From Dictyocoela muelleri (Eukaryota > Microsporidia): 18,511 nucleotides of DNA. Location: NCBI GenBank assembly GCA_016256075.1, contig SDVU01000181.1, forward strand, positions 1 to 18,511, written 5' to 3'. The notes under the pieces were generated by a model, which saw only the letters and a list, made by a program, of their open reading frames with translations, did no database searches and was not told the origin of the DNA. This document shows positions 1 to 8,924 of this stretch, one piece after another. Made by a program: the position numbers and the translations under genes. The stretch's first letter is position 1. Each line of letters opens with the position of its first letter.

Positions 1-146
1 CATGTAAAAATAAATATCTCTTGTTATACACATTTAAAAATTACGCATTTTATAAATTAAATGTTTACATTCATCTCTTCTGTTCTTCGAGATTTCTGCT
101 ACCTCAAAATAGAAAAGTTCCAAAAGAATAGAAAAACAAAATCATG

Positions 147-222
147 TGACTAGATAGCTCAGTGGTTAACACTCTTGAATGTAAAATTTAAATATCGTGG
201 TTTAAATCCCGCTGAAGTCACT
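147..222 (+). pseudogene. degenerate tRNA-like sequence (tRNA pseudogene or tRNA-derived repeat head)
   Basis: An A-box-like stretch (TAGCTCAGTGG, about 155-165) is followed by a B-box-like stretch (GGTTTAAATCCCG, about 200-212) at normal tRNA spacing. The 3' end (TGAAGTCA) fits an acceptor strand, but only 5 of 7 acceptor pairs form. The D-stem partner is lost. The anticodon arm can pair (TTGAA/TTTAA), but its loop lacks the T expected before the anticodon, and the T-stem looks one base short. The pattern suits a tRNA that has lost single bases, so no amino acid is assigned. It could also be the Pol III head of a SINE. Confidence 0.5.
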
Positions 223-299
223 CTTTAATAAATAATAAGGGAATGACATTAAGCAGTCAAATACTTATAGAAATATAGTAGTAATATACAGCTGCTCTA

Positions 300-414
300 A
301 TGTGGTATAGCTGATTTAGACTTTTTTCAATATGACGATGAACCAGAAGGGATTCTCCTAGGTGTGGAGAAGAGAGCGGCGACACATATCGGTAAAAAGT
401 AGTGAAAAATAAAA
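300..414 (-). repeat. dispersed repeat R1, copy B, outer part
   Basis: The reverse complement of this stretch aligns with 9105-9169 and, past the MULE, with about 10799-10845 (copy A). It joins to 1278-1480 once the element at 415-1277 is removed, since the 8 bases AAATAAAA occur on both sides of that element. Part of it looks like former coding sequence, of no family I can name. R1 may be the 3' part of an unidentified retroelement; it is treated here as a fossil. Confidence 0.6.
407..414. repeat. 8-bp target-site duplication, left copy
   Basis: AAATAAAA directly precedes the terminal GGTAC at 415 and recurs directly after the closing GTACC, at 1278-1285. The match is exact, but the sequence is A-rich, so some chance matching is possible. 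Confidence 0.6.
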
Positions 415-438
415 GGTACAGAGTCCCTCATATGACCA

Positions 439-690
439 AGAATTAGACCGCGAAAAGGCAATCAAAAAAGGATAGAAAATATGTTTTTGGAAAGATCTCG
501 GCGTTATATAAGAGGGAATGAAGTTTATTTGAAAAAAATAATAAATATTTATATTTTAGTACAAAGTCCTAAAATATAAATATTTTTTATATTTTTCCAC
601 ATAAACTTCATTTTCTCTAATATAACGCCGAGATCTTTCCAAAAACATATTTTCTATCCTTTTTTGATTGCCTTTTCGCGGTCTAATTCT
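439..690. repeat. near-perfect 252-bp foldback (module 1)
   Basis: Arms of about 121 bp (439-559 and 569-690) pair around a 9-base loop, with roughly eight differences by eye. Most differences lie near the loop. The arms share GATCTCGGCG and AGAATTAGACCGCG with module 2 in less conserved form. RNA read through this would fold into one long hairpin. Confidence 0.85.
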
Positions 691-970
691 ATAAAATTTC
701 AATAAAATAATGAGATAAGTGTAAAAAAATGATTGATATTGATTAACGATCTTAAAATTTTAAAAGGGCTACATGTAACAAATATACTAGAATACCACTT
801 TTTATGTTTAATTTCAGAACGAGATTTTTTGACATTTAACACAAAGGTATGATATACAAAGTTCTTTAATAACATTCTAATTTAATCATCTATCATCCAT
901 TTTATTTTTTAGCAACCTTTACTTAAATCTAAAAATTTAAAATAGTTTTGTCAACAAAATCATTTTTTAC

Positions 971-1260
971 CTCAAATGACCAAGAATTAGACCCGAAAAT
1001 GAAATCAAAAAATGATAAAAAAATATGTTTTGAGACGCTCTCAGTGTTATATTAGCGAAAATAAAGTTAATAATAAATTTTTATAAAAAAATGGCAATAT
1101 GTACAATAAAAATCTTTGATTTATACTTGTGTATATTACCATTTTTAGAATGAAAATTTATTATTAACATGATACCCGCAAATATCACGCCGAGATCTTT
1201 CCAAAAAAAACATATTTTTATCATTTTCGGATTGCCTTTTCTGGGTCTAATTCTAGGTCA
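971..1260. repeat. diverged foldback (module 2)
   Basis: The arms start CCAAGAATTAGACCC on the left and CTAGAATTAGACCC from the right on the other strand. They enclose a second pair of inverted stretches (TTAATAATAAATTTT and neighbours). The arms differ more from each other than those of module 1, so this copy looks older or less homogenised. Confidence 0.75.
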
Positions 1261-1277
1261 TATGGGGACTCAGTACC

Positions 1278-1480
1278 AAATAAAAATTCATGAATGGCAA
1301 CTAATTAACTGTATCCTACTGAGTCATTGATAAAACGAAAATCGCGTATACAGCTGAGCTTCTGGGTAGCTTAGGATTTGAGGTATTATTTGAACACCAG
1401 AAACCAAAGGTCTAAAGACTATGATAGGAAATAACTATCAGGGTAAACAGTTATGGTTGCTACCAGCATGTAATATATTT
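1278..1480 (-). repeat. dispersed repeat R1, copy B, inner part
   Basis: The reverse complement matches 8925-9105 and 18315-18434. Shared landmarks are CTAAGCTACCCAGAAG, CAGCTGTATACGCGATTTTC and the end near ATTACATGCTG. All copies lose similarity just past that last motif, which suggests a fixed element end. This copy is the most diverged in the part around 1385-1460. Confidence 0.8.
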
Positions 1481-1967
1481 TGCTAGTTATTTTTTGAAAA
1501 TAACAAATATTACTTTGAAAAATAATTTTAAAGCATTAATATATAAGCATATGTTATAATATTTATAATCAAAATTGTAATTTATCATGACATAAGATGA
1601 AATAAACTTTTTATAATGATTAAGATATAGCGAATTTTGATTTATAAATTTTAAAAAAATACACTTTTATTATAAATTACACTTTTATTTTAAATTCCAG
1701 TTACATTTTTTCCCATGGTCCACATATTGTGAAGGACTATATTAAATAAAGTTTATAAAAATGTTTATTGAATTCTTTTTTTTGATATAATATGTTTCCT
1801 GACTTAACATGACCCCTTATTAAACAAATTATCTTTTTTTTTCTTTATTAATGATTAATTAATTATACATTTTCTGAATTTAATTTGTAATTAAATACAA
1901 AATTTTAAATTTAATTGTGAATTTAGATTGTTATGTAATTATTGTTATTACATGAGAATTTTAAAAT
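1481..1967. other. AT-rich intergenic stretch, no gene seen
   Basis: No credible reading frame or RNA gene is visible. Two adjacent 18-bp units (1661-1678 and 1679-1696, differing at one base) belong to the same theme as the array that begins at 1968. A small palindrome, GTTATTTTTTGAAAATAAC, lies at about 1486-1504. Confidence 0.6.
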
Positions 1968-2143
1968 CTAGTTTCGTTTTGAATTACAATTTTATTTTAA
2001 ATTACAATTTCATTTTATATTCTAGTTTCGTTTTGAATTACAATAAATTTTGAAATTCAATAAATTTTGAAATTCAATAAATTTTGAAATTCAATAAATT
2101 TTGAAATTCAATAAATTTTGAAATTTCAATTAATTTTGAAATC
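1968..2143. repeat. 18/17-bp tandem array just upstream of the poly(A) polymerase gene
   Basis: Four 18-bp units (1968-2039) alternate between a CTAGTTTCG-type and an ACAATTTTA-type start. The next unit is transitional (2040-2057). The array then runs as exact 17-bp units CAATAAATTTTGAAATT (2041-2125, five in register) and ends in a decayed copy. It stops about 50 bp before the ATG, so it sits where the promoter should be. The exact units look recently expanded. Confidence 0.85.
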
Positions 2144-2163
2144 TGAAAGAAATATCATTTTAC

Positions 2164-2188
2164 AAATTTAAAAAAAAATAAATTGCCC
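2164..2188 (+). promoter_or_regulatory. start signals of the poly(A) polymerase gene (AAATTT and CCC)
   Basis: AAATTT (2164-2169) and CCC (2186-2188) precede the ATG at 2195. CCC-like triplets just before the start codon, with AT-rich motifs a little further up, are described as gene-start signals in microsporidia. Here six bases separate CCC from the ATG, more than at the other two genes. Confidence 0.55.
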
Positions 2189-2194
2189 ATCCTA

Positions 2195-3634
2195 ATGAAT
2201 TTGAAATACGGTGTAACTGGACCATTGTCTTTAGAAAAATCATTAAAACAAGACATCGATCAAACTGACTTAATGGAAAAATTTTTGAAGGAGCATTTTT
2301 TTGAGAGTGAAGAGGAAGGAATTGTTCGTGAGAGAGTATTGGGGAGGATTGATCATTTGGTTAAGGTATTTGTTCAAAAAGTTGCTGTGATGAAAGGTGT
2401 TAATACTAAAAATACTGGTGGTAAGATATTTACTTTTGGAAGTTACAGGCTTGGTGTTCATAGCAAGGGTGCTGACATTGATACGTTGTGTGTTGTCCCT
2501 AATTTTGTTTCCAGAAATGATTTTAATTTGGTTTTTTATGAAATGTTGGTTAACGATTCGTCTATTAGCGAGGTCACAAAAATTGAGGATGCTTACGTTC
2601 CACTAATAAAGTTAAAATACAGAAAAATATCCATTGATTTACTTTTTGCAAGACTTAATATGAATTCTGTACCTGAAAATGTATCTCTTTTAAATAATAA
2701 TATTCTGAGAGGCATGGATGAGAAGTGTGTCATGAGTCTTAACGGGTGTAGGGTTGCTGATGAAATTTTAAAACTTGTTCCCGACACTAAGACTTATCAT
2801 TCTGCACTTAGATGCATTAAGTTTTGGGCTAGACGAAGATGCGTTTATGGAAATATTTATGGATATTTTGGTGGAGTGGCTTATGCAATTTCGGTAGCTA
2901 GAATTTGCCAATTATTTCCAAATGCTTCGTCATTCACGATCGTTAAAAAATTTTTTGAAATTTATTCTCAATGGAAATGGCCATTGCCTGTTATTTTGCG
3001 AAATACTGAAGATTTAAATCTGAATTTCAAGATGTGGGACCCCAAAACCAATCCAGGTGATCGTTTTCATAGGATGCCAGTAATCACACCAGTTTATCCA
3101 ACAATGTGTTCGACCCATAATGTGATTTTGAGTACCCAACAACGAATGACTGACGAGTTTCAAAGAGCGTTTGAAATGTTGAGTAAAAATTTTAACCCTG
3201 ATGTTTTTAATCCTAGTGATTTCTTTAAAAACTATAAAAATTTTGTTACAATTTTTTCACCTTTGGATTCAATCGAGTCTAAATTACGTTTTTTGTCGTT
3301 GAAATTGGAGGCTCTTGAGAATGTTGCATTTGCTCCAATTTTCCCAAAAACATTTAATTTTGAGAAAAAAGACGATGAAGATAATATTTTGAGAAATGAA
3401 GCGTTTGATTTTATCAAATCTTTAGCACCAATAGAAATGCCATGTTCTGTTAATTTTATCGCGTTAGATTTTTCAGGAATAAAACATATGTTGAATAGCA
3501 AAAAGGTTTTTCTTAATTCTTCTATTTATGAATTTAAAAAGAGTCTTGATGTTGAGGTTCATGTTAATGTTCTTAAACGAAAGGATGTTGTGAGAATTAT
3601 TAAATATGCACAGGATTTAAACAAATCGGATTAA
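2195..3634 (+). CDS. PAP1: poly(A) polymerase, canonical nuclear type
   Basis: This 479-residue protein adds poly(A) to the 3' ends of cleaved pre-mRNA in the nucleus. The nucleotidyltransferase core is clear: FGSYRLG (81-87), then the metal-binding pair D94 and D96, and the third aspartate D148 in ISIDLL. The central domain follows with LNGCRVADEIL (182-192) and IKFWARRR (208-215). HRMPVITPVYPTMCSTHNV (292-310) is a family signature. The rest is a divergent RNA-binding domain. Yeast Pap1 has 568 residues, and the difference is mainly its basic C-terminal tail, as expected of a reduced microsporidian protein. A TTG-initiated reading from 2183 is possible, but the ATG at 2195, with CCC upstream, is the better start. 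No introns are seen. Sec8 follows on the same strand after 444 bp. Confidence 0.97.
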   Translation: MNLKYGVTGPLSLEKSLKQDIDQTDLMEKFLKEHFFESEEEGIVRERVLGRIDHLVKVFVQKVAVMKGVNTKNTGGKIFTFGSYRLGVHSKGADIDTLCVVPNFVSRNDFNLVFYEMLVNDSSISEVTKIEDAYVPLIKLKYRKISIDLLFARLNMNSVPENVSLLNNNILRGMDEKCVMSLNGCRVADEILKLVPDTKTYHSALRCIKFWARRRCVYGNIYGYFGGVAYAISVARICQLFPNASSFTIVKKFFEIYSQWKWPLPVILRNTEDLNLNFKMWDPKTNPGDRFHRMPVITPVYPTMCSTHNVILSTQQRMTDEFQRAFEMLSKNFNPDVFNPSDFFKNYKNFVTIFSPLDSIESKLRFLSLKLEALENVAFAPIFPKTFNFEKKDDEDNILRNEAFDFIKSLAPIEMPCSVNFIALDFSGIKHMLNSKKVFLNSSIYEFKKSLDVEVHVNVLKRKDVVRIIKYAQDLNKSD

Positions 3635-4075
3635 TCTTCTTTCAATTATTTTATTTATTGCCCAATAATTTAAAATTAATTATTATTAAGTTGATTATTA
3701 TTAAATTGATTATTATTAAGTTGATTATTATTAAATTGATTATTATTAAATTGATTATTATTAAATTGATTATTATTAAATTGATTATTATTAAATTGAT
3801 TATTATTAAGTTGATTATTATTAAATTGATTATTATTAAGTTGATTATTATTAAGTTGATAATTATTAATTAAATTGATTTTATTAGAATTAATTTTTCA
3901 ATCAGAAAGTTTTTTTTATTAAATTAGGTTTTCATTAAAATGATCTCTTCTTTTGTTTATGCTAAAAATTTTTATTTATACTTTCAATTTTTATGCATTG
4001 TTTCTATAAAGCATAAACTTACTCATAATTTTATTAATAATTTTTATGCATTTTATTATTTATTTAAAAAATAAA
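3635..4075. other. intergenic spacer between the two large genes
   Basis: It holds the 15-bp minisatellite (3676-3870) and otherwise T/A-rich sequence. No further gene is visible. It must carry the 3' end of the poly(A) polymerase transcript and the promoter of the next gene. Confidence 0.7.
3676..3870. repeat. 15-bp minisatellite, 13 units
   Basis: The unit is TTGATTATTATTAA followed by A or G. Eleven units (3691-3855) are identical apart from that last base, and one diverged unit lies at each end (3676-3690 and 3856-3870). The unit is a multiple of three and contains no stop in one frame, so it yields a false open frame of repeated Lys-Leu-Ile-Ile-Ile. No start or family supports a real protein. 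Confidence 0.95.
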
Positions 4076-4078
4076 CCC
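4076..4078 (+). promoter_or_regulatory. CCC start signal of the Sec8 gene
   Basis: CCC directly abuts the ATG at 4079. This favours that ATG over the in-frame ATG at 4046, which would add 11 residues of no recognisable kind. Confidence 0.65.
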
Positions 4079-6427
4079 ATGAAGAACGTGTTAAAAGAAT
4101 TACAGGTTGATTGGGATGACTTTCTAAAACAAGACTTTAATCCTTTACCATACGTTCACGAACTTAAAATAGAATCAGCGAAGGCGAATGCTTTGAAAGA
4201 CATCTACCACAAATTGCAAATTACTATGGACCAGATAGTAGAGTCAAATTATCAAGAATTCGCCGAATCAATCAACATCTACGAAGATATTTACGAAAAA
4301 TATTTAAATTGTGAAAAACTGCTTTCTGAAAATAACAAACTTGCAACAAAAATTGAGAAAAGGATGAATGAGAAAATCGACGAACATTTTGAATTAGAAA
4401 TTGAAAATGAAAAATCAAATTTAGAAATTTTTTTAAAGATTCAAAATATTAATGATGAACTCAAATTGATGAAAATGCAGCAAGAATTTCATTTTAATAA
4501 TTTGCCTGATAAAGTCAATTTTTTTATCAATTCGATTGACTTTATGAATGAATTAGATGGTTTTCAAGCAATTTCAGAAATGCGTCATAATTTATCGATT
4601 TATGGAAAAATTCTTTATAAAAATATTTCGGAAAGACTTGAAAATTTAATTTTCTCGTTGGACGATGTTGAAAATCACGAAATTGACGTACTTTTAAATT
4701 TGATCAAAAGACTAGGCGCAATTGAAAAATTCGACAATCGCCTTTACAAAAATTTTAAAAAAAATATTTTTCAGAATTTCGAGTCACTGACAACAACATC
4801 AAATAATTTAATTCCAAAAATCATAAGATACGCAGAAAATGTCTTTTTAAGAATTAAAAGAATGAAAAAAATCATCATAATACCAGAATTAGAAAATTTC
4901 TTTGAAGAAGAAAAGGAAAATAAAATTAAAATTTTTAGAGAAAATGACGATATCTTTGTAAAAATAATTGTTTATGAAATAAAAAGACTTATAAAAGCAT
5001 ATTCTGATGAAGATGGATTTGTTCCGAATGAGTTTAATGTAGACTACATTGAAAATATCGTAAACTTTAGAGAAGTTTTTCCAAATCGATTCAGAATTTC
5101 AAAAATTTTTCAAAATGTAAATTTAATTCCGAATTATGGTGAATACACCATAACAATTCCACCAAATTGGAATTTTTTGGTTGATTTTAACAATTTTATA
5201 TCAAAAAAAATTTCAAATTATAATTCAAAAGAAAAACAAAAAAGATCAAGCGAAATAATTTTGCAAGAAATTTTTAGAATGACCAATGAATTGATAAACG
5301 AATTTTATAAAAAGAAAGAAAATCATTTTAAAAGAGATATTGAAAAAATTTTAATCAAAGGAAATGCTCATGATCTGAATTATTCGTCTGGAATGGTTCA
5401 CTACATTCAAAAAATCATAAATTTATTCAAAAAATACAAATCAGAAATAGAATTTTTCTCTAGTTTTTTTGATTGTATGTATTTAATTCTGAATAAACTT
5501 GAAAATGACATGAAATTAACATTCTCACCGATCATTTACAAATCTTTAGATCTCAATTTTGATGAATTTAAAAATGTAATTTCGAAAAAGAAAATCGAAA
5601 AAACTGATTTGTCAGATTTATCAAAAAATATTTTTTATTACGTAAAAAGTGTTGTAAAATTTAAAAAAACATTTGATAAAGTTGCCGGCACTATTGAGAG
5701 AATTGAAAATTCACAGAAAATTGAAGAATTGCGTGAAAAGATTAAATTAATTTCTAAACGTTACAAACATGGCTATAGATTCGAAAATATTTTGAATGTT
5801 TTTTATTATTTTGATAAAATTTGTCGTGAAGGTAAATTTTCCTTACCTAATCAAAATACTCAAAATAATTTTTATATTGATCAAAATACTCAAAATAATT
5901 TTTATATTGATCAAATCAAAAAAATAATTTACAACTCGCAGCTTCTTCAAATAAAAAAGCAACGCCTTAAAAATAATTATGAATATTTAGACCTTTTTAA
6001 AACTGAAATGGGGCTTTACAAAGATAATAATGATAATAATAATATCGGTAATAATGATAATAATAATGATAATAATAATGATAATAATATTGGTGATAAT
6101 ATTGATGACTCTTCAAATGAGGAATATATTCGTATTAAACTAGAAAACATGACTTTTAAATCAAAATCTTATTTTGAAGGACTTTTTGAGTTTTTAAATA
6201 ATTATTTGGAAAAAAATCTTCATAACTTAAATCTCAAGAACAAATCTGAACTTTCAAATTTTATTCAAACTTTAAATTTCATTGAAGAAATTTTTCATTC
6301 TTATGAAGTCGACGATAATTCATTTGATATAATTATTGAAAAATTAGAAAACATTTTGAAAGGAAATGTAAAAGATGGTCCTGAAATGTGGCTTTGTAAG
6401 AAAATCAATGATTTAAGTATAAAATGA
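4079..6427 (+). CDS. SEC8: probable exocyst subunit Sec8
   Basis: This 782-residue helical, Lys/Asn/Glu-rich protein has no signal peptide or membrane segment. Sec8 is a core exocyst subunit that helps tether secretory vesicles at the plasma membrane. The call rests on the N-terminal third: a coiled coil (about 38-135) with INIYEDIYEK (65-74), matching the Sec8 pattern of TAIRTYQSITER. After it comes a stretch ending GFQAISEMRHNL (161-172), like LEGLSDLRLEL in animal Sec8. The rest is too diverged to align by eye. It is shorter than animal or yeast Sec8 (about 970-1065). Two late insertions are low-complexity: a perfect 30-bp duplication (5851-5910) and an Asn/Asp tract (about residues 648-680). 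Another CATCHR tether subunit, such as Sec5 or Vps51, remains possible. The ATG at 4079 was chosen for its adjacent CCC. Confidence 0.7.
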   Translation: MKNVLKELQVDWDDFLKQDFNPLPYVHELKIESAKANALKDIYHKLQITMDQIVESNYQEFAESINIYEDIYEKYLNCEKLLSENNKLATKIEKRMNEKIDEHFELEIENEKSNLEIFLKIQNINDELKLMKMQQEFHFNNLPDKVNFFINSIDFMNELDGFQAISEMRHNLSIYGKILYKNISERLENLIFSLDDVENHEIDVLLNLIKRLGAIEKFDNRLYKNFKKNIFQNFESLTTTSNNLIPKIIRYAENVFLRIKRMKKIIIIPELENFFEEEKENKIKIFRENDDIFVKIIVYEIKRLIKAYSDEDGFVPNEFNVDYIENIVNFREVFPNRFRISKIFQNVNLIPNYGEYTITIPPNWNFLVDFNNFISKKISNYNSKEKQKRSSEIILQEIFRMTNELINEFYKKKENHFKRDIEKILIKGNAHDLNYSSGMVHYIQKIINLFKKYKSEIEFFSSFFDCMYLILNKLENDMKLTFSPIIYKSLDLNFDEFKNVISKKKIEKTDLSDLSKNIFYYVKSVVKFKKTFDKVAGTIERIENSQKIEELREKIKLISKRYKHGYRFENILNVFYYFDKICREGKFSLPNQNTQNNFYIDQNTQNNFYIDQIKKIIYNSQLLQIKKQRLKNNYEYLDLFKTEMGLYKDNNDNNNIGNNDNNNDNNNDNNIGDNIDDSSNEEYIRIKLENMTFKSKSYFEGLFEFLNNYLEKNLHNLNLKNKSELSNFIQTLNFIEEIFHSYEVDDNSFDIIIEKLENILKGNVKDGPEMWLCKKINDLSIK
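5851..5910 (+). repeat. perfect 30-bp tandem duplication inside the Sec8 gene
   Basis: Positions 5851-5880 and 5881-5910 are identical and repeat a ten-residue peptide (QNTQNNFYID, about residues 591-611). The lack of any difference points to a recent duplication that keeps the frame. Confidence 0.95.
6022..6102 (+). repeat. GATAATAAT-type microsatellite coding for an Asn/Asp tract
   Basis: The trinucleotides AAT and GAT alternate with a few GGT and ATC codons, giving an Asn/Asp-rich run near residues 648-675 of the Sec8-like protein. It is probably a disordered linker and may vary in length between strains. Confidence 0.85.
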
Positions 6428-7156
6428 TGTATATTGTTTTGTAATTAAATATGTTTGATAGTAAAACCATTTCATCTTAATTGATGTGATCGAGCAAAAA
6501 AAGAAAAATTATTGATTTTGAAATATTAATGCTTTAAATTGATTTTTAATAATATTAATCATTAATATTAATACTTAATTAATCATTATAATATAATAAT
6601 CATTCAAATGAAAAAATGCCCTTTGTAATTAAAAGTTTACACATAAAATAGTATATTACTTCTCCGTTCAGCATTAAAACCTTTTTTGAAGATTAAAATT
6701 TTTTTAAAATTTATAATAAAGAGTATAATTTTATAATAAATCAAATATGATAATCGAATCTTTCGTAAATAACTTTTAACAGTTTATCGTAGCATTATAC
6801 TCAATATAAAAATTTCTCTTCAAGAAAAAATTGATAATCCTAAACGTTTAAGAATTTAAGATATCAATTTTGTTTATTTACCTAATATAAAGATCTTCAT
6901 AAATTATACTTGCCAAAATCTTAACTACAGTAGTCGTCGATTTTTTTAGTCTCTAAAAATGTCGATTTTTTTATATCTAAGTAATTAATGCACTGGAGTG
7001 AATATTTACGCTATAAAAATTGATTAAATGTAGGACAAATATAATATAAATCGCTTTTTAGCACCAATTAAAGTGTACATAAATTTTTTTTTAAATTTTA
7101 GACTATCGAGAATTTTGATTTTGTCGATTTTTTTGATCCTATTTATTTAAAAAAAT
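6428..7156. other. AT-rich intergenic stretch, no gene seen
   Basis: No open frame, RNA gene or transposon end is recognisable. GTCGATTTTTTT occurs three times (6936, 6961 and 7123), perhaps remnants of a decayed repeat. Confidence 0.55.
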
Positions 7157-7163
7157 ACATAGG
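7157..7163. repeat. target-site duplication of Merlin copy 1, left
   Basis: ACATAGG here recurs at 8131-8137, just outside the inverted ends. Merlin elements usually make 8-9 bp duplications, so the seven matching bases may be what remains of a slightly longer one. Confidence 0.55.
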
Positions 7164-8130
7164 TTGGAAGAAAATTAGTTAATTTACCCCCCAAATAAAA
7201 ATTAAAAATATAACCCTTCATGGTCAATGAAAAGAAAAACGAAATTGAAAAAAATTTATAGATTTAGTACTTAGAAATAAAGAAAATCGGTGCCCAAAAT
7301 GTCATAATATTATGAACATTGTTTATCGAAAGTATTGGGCCTATAGATGTACCGCTAAAATATGCAGATACCAATTTTCTTTATTTCGTAGTACACCTCT
7401 ATCGCATATACGCTTAGATTTGACTGTAGTCTGGAAAACAATTTTTTTATGAAGGCAAGAAGTTCGATGAAATTGCTTATCGATTAAATGTGAATAGTGT
7501 AATAAGGGTAATGTTAGAATCAGTGATTTTCTTTTTAATAAGTATCTCAGAGTTATGAAAAAGATTGGAGGAGATGGTATTATTGTTGAAGCAGATGAGA
7601 GTGTTTTAGTAAAAAAGAAAATACAATAGATGTAGAATAATAAATAAATTGCGGGTCTTCGGGATGGTTGAGCGTAGTGAAGATAGAAAAATAGTTTAAA
7701 TTCCTATCAGTAAAAGAAATGGAGGTTCATTTTATTTACTTTGATGCATGTGAACAAAAACTCTGTTATATATACAGATAAATGGAAAAGATATGATATT
7801 TTGAAAAACATTGGGTACTCACATTCAACATTTAATGATTAAAAAAACTTTGTTGATCCGGTTTCAAGATGTCATAACAATACAATTGAATCGAACTGGT
7901 ATGCCTTAAGAGACAAATACCTTTGCCCATCGAAAAAAAGAAGTATATAAGAACTTATCTATTGAGATATATGATGAAAAGGAATGATGAAGAAAGCTAT
8001 TTAGTTACGATAATATATCTATTATTTAATTAAATTAATTAATTATATATTTTATTTGTTTTTTCATTGACCATTAAGTGTTATTTTTAATTTTTATTTG
8101 GGGGGGGGGTAGATTCGCTAATTTTTAGCC
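7164..8130 (+). mobile_element. Merlin DNA transposon, copy 1 (decayed)
   Basis: The element is 967 bp. Its inverted ends of about 70 bp share AAAATTAG, a run of 6-9 C, CAAATAAAAATTAAAAATA and CATGGTCAATGAAAA or near variants (7164-7235 against 8055-8130). Target duplications flank it. Merlin is the eukaryotic relative of bacterial IS1016/IS1595, and the transposase remains inside support that family. It lies in the spacer after Sec8 and does not touch a host gene. Confidence 0.85.
7220..8010 (+). pseudogene. Merlin transposase relic, copy 1
   Basis: Pieces of an IS1016/Merlin transposase appear in order but in changing frames. A zinc-ribbon-like start (RCPKCHNIMNIVYRKYW, then YRCTAKICRYQFS) lies at about 7290-7385. 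EGKKFDEIAYRLNVNS is at about 7453-7500. The first catalytic region, GIIVEADES, is at about 7572-7600. RIINKLRVFGMVERS lies near 7634-7680. The hallmark end FVDPVSRCHNNTIESNWYAL is at about 7851-7910. Several stops and frameshifts separate these, so no working protein is made. An ATG at 7220 lies three bases after a CCC. The motifs stay readable, so decay is moderate. Confidence 0.85.
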
Positions 8131-8137
8131 ACATAGG

Positions 8138-8924
8138 CTTATTTCAAAAGCAAATATTATTTTAAAACCATTTTTTGGTAAATTTTTTTAGATCCTTATT
8201 ACAAGAAATTCGAAAATAATAAACTTGATTGTGATAAAAAAGATTTCTGAAAAAAATAAATGGCAAGGGATAAATGATACAAAATTTATTTAGATGTATA
8301 ATATTACAAAGCCTGTTCCAACATCTATTCTTAGGAAAATAAATTGTTTAATAGATATTGATTATCGCGATAATTTGATGAAATGATGTTCAAATTTGTC
8401 TTGTACTAAAAATTAATATAAAAAAATTGATGCATTCATACGTTAAAAGAAAAAATTACGAGATAAAAAAAACAGATTAAACACAGCAAAATTTTTGAAA
8501 AACTCGGTTTTCATGAAAAAATAATAGAGCTTAAACAAAGTAACAAAATATTTTGTAAGGTGTTTTGTAAAAAATTCGTTAAGTTGCGTTACATTACATG
8601 GCGAAATTGAAAGTTGTGATTAGTTATGATAAACCTCTTTTAATCGATATAAATTTCAAATCGTTTGGCATTTTATAAAAATAATGTCTTAATTATAGAC
8701 GAAATGAGTCTTAAGATTAAATCCGAGTATAACAATCATATCTTTTAGATTAAAAAAGTGCGAAAACATAAAACAAAATATATTTAATGCTCGATTTTAC
8801 ATGATTTATAAGAATTTAATGTCTTTTTATAAGAAAATCTGAGAATACCAGAGCATTTGTAAATTTGAATTTGTAAGCTTTTAATATCTCCTTATGATTT
8901 AAATTAAAAAAAAATCTATATATT
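8138..8924. other. AT-rich stretch, nothing recognised
   Basis: Short open pieces occur in several frames but none resembles a known family. The open frame on the minus strand at 8816-9019 runs into repeat R1 and is not credible as a gene. Confidence 0.5.

Larger units (their letters stand above)
415..1277. mobile_element. composite foldback element (MITE-like, non-coding)
   Basis: This element is 863 bp long. Its ends are inverted copies: GGTACAGAGTCCC at 415 and, on the other strand, GGTACTGAGTCCCC from 1277, with similarity running on for about 40 bp. An 8-bp duplication flanks it. Inside are two related foldback modules, at 439-690 and 971-1260, separated by about 280 bp of AT-rich sequence. 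The inner ends of both modules lack the GGTAC terminus, so this is either two merged copies mobilised as one unit or one module caught inside another. No transposase is visible. An 8-bp duplication is compatible with hAT, Merlin or P-like transposases. Confidence 0.75.

Noticed and set aside
3658-3873. Open frame of 71 codons, repeated Lys-Leu-Ile-Ile-Ile
   Set aside because: It is the 15-bp minisatellite read in its one open frame. The repeat alone explains it.
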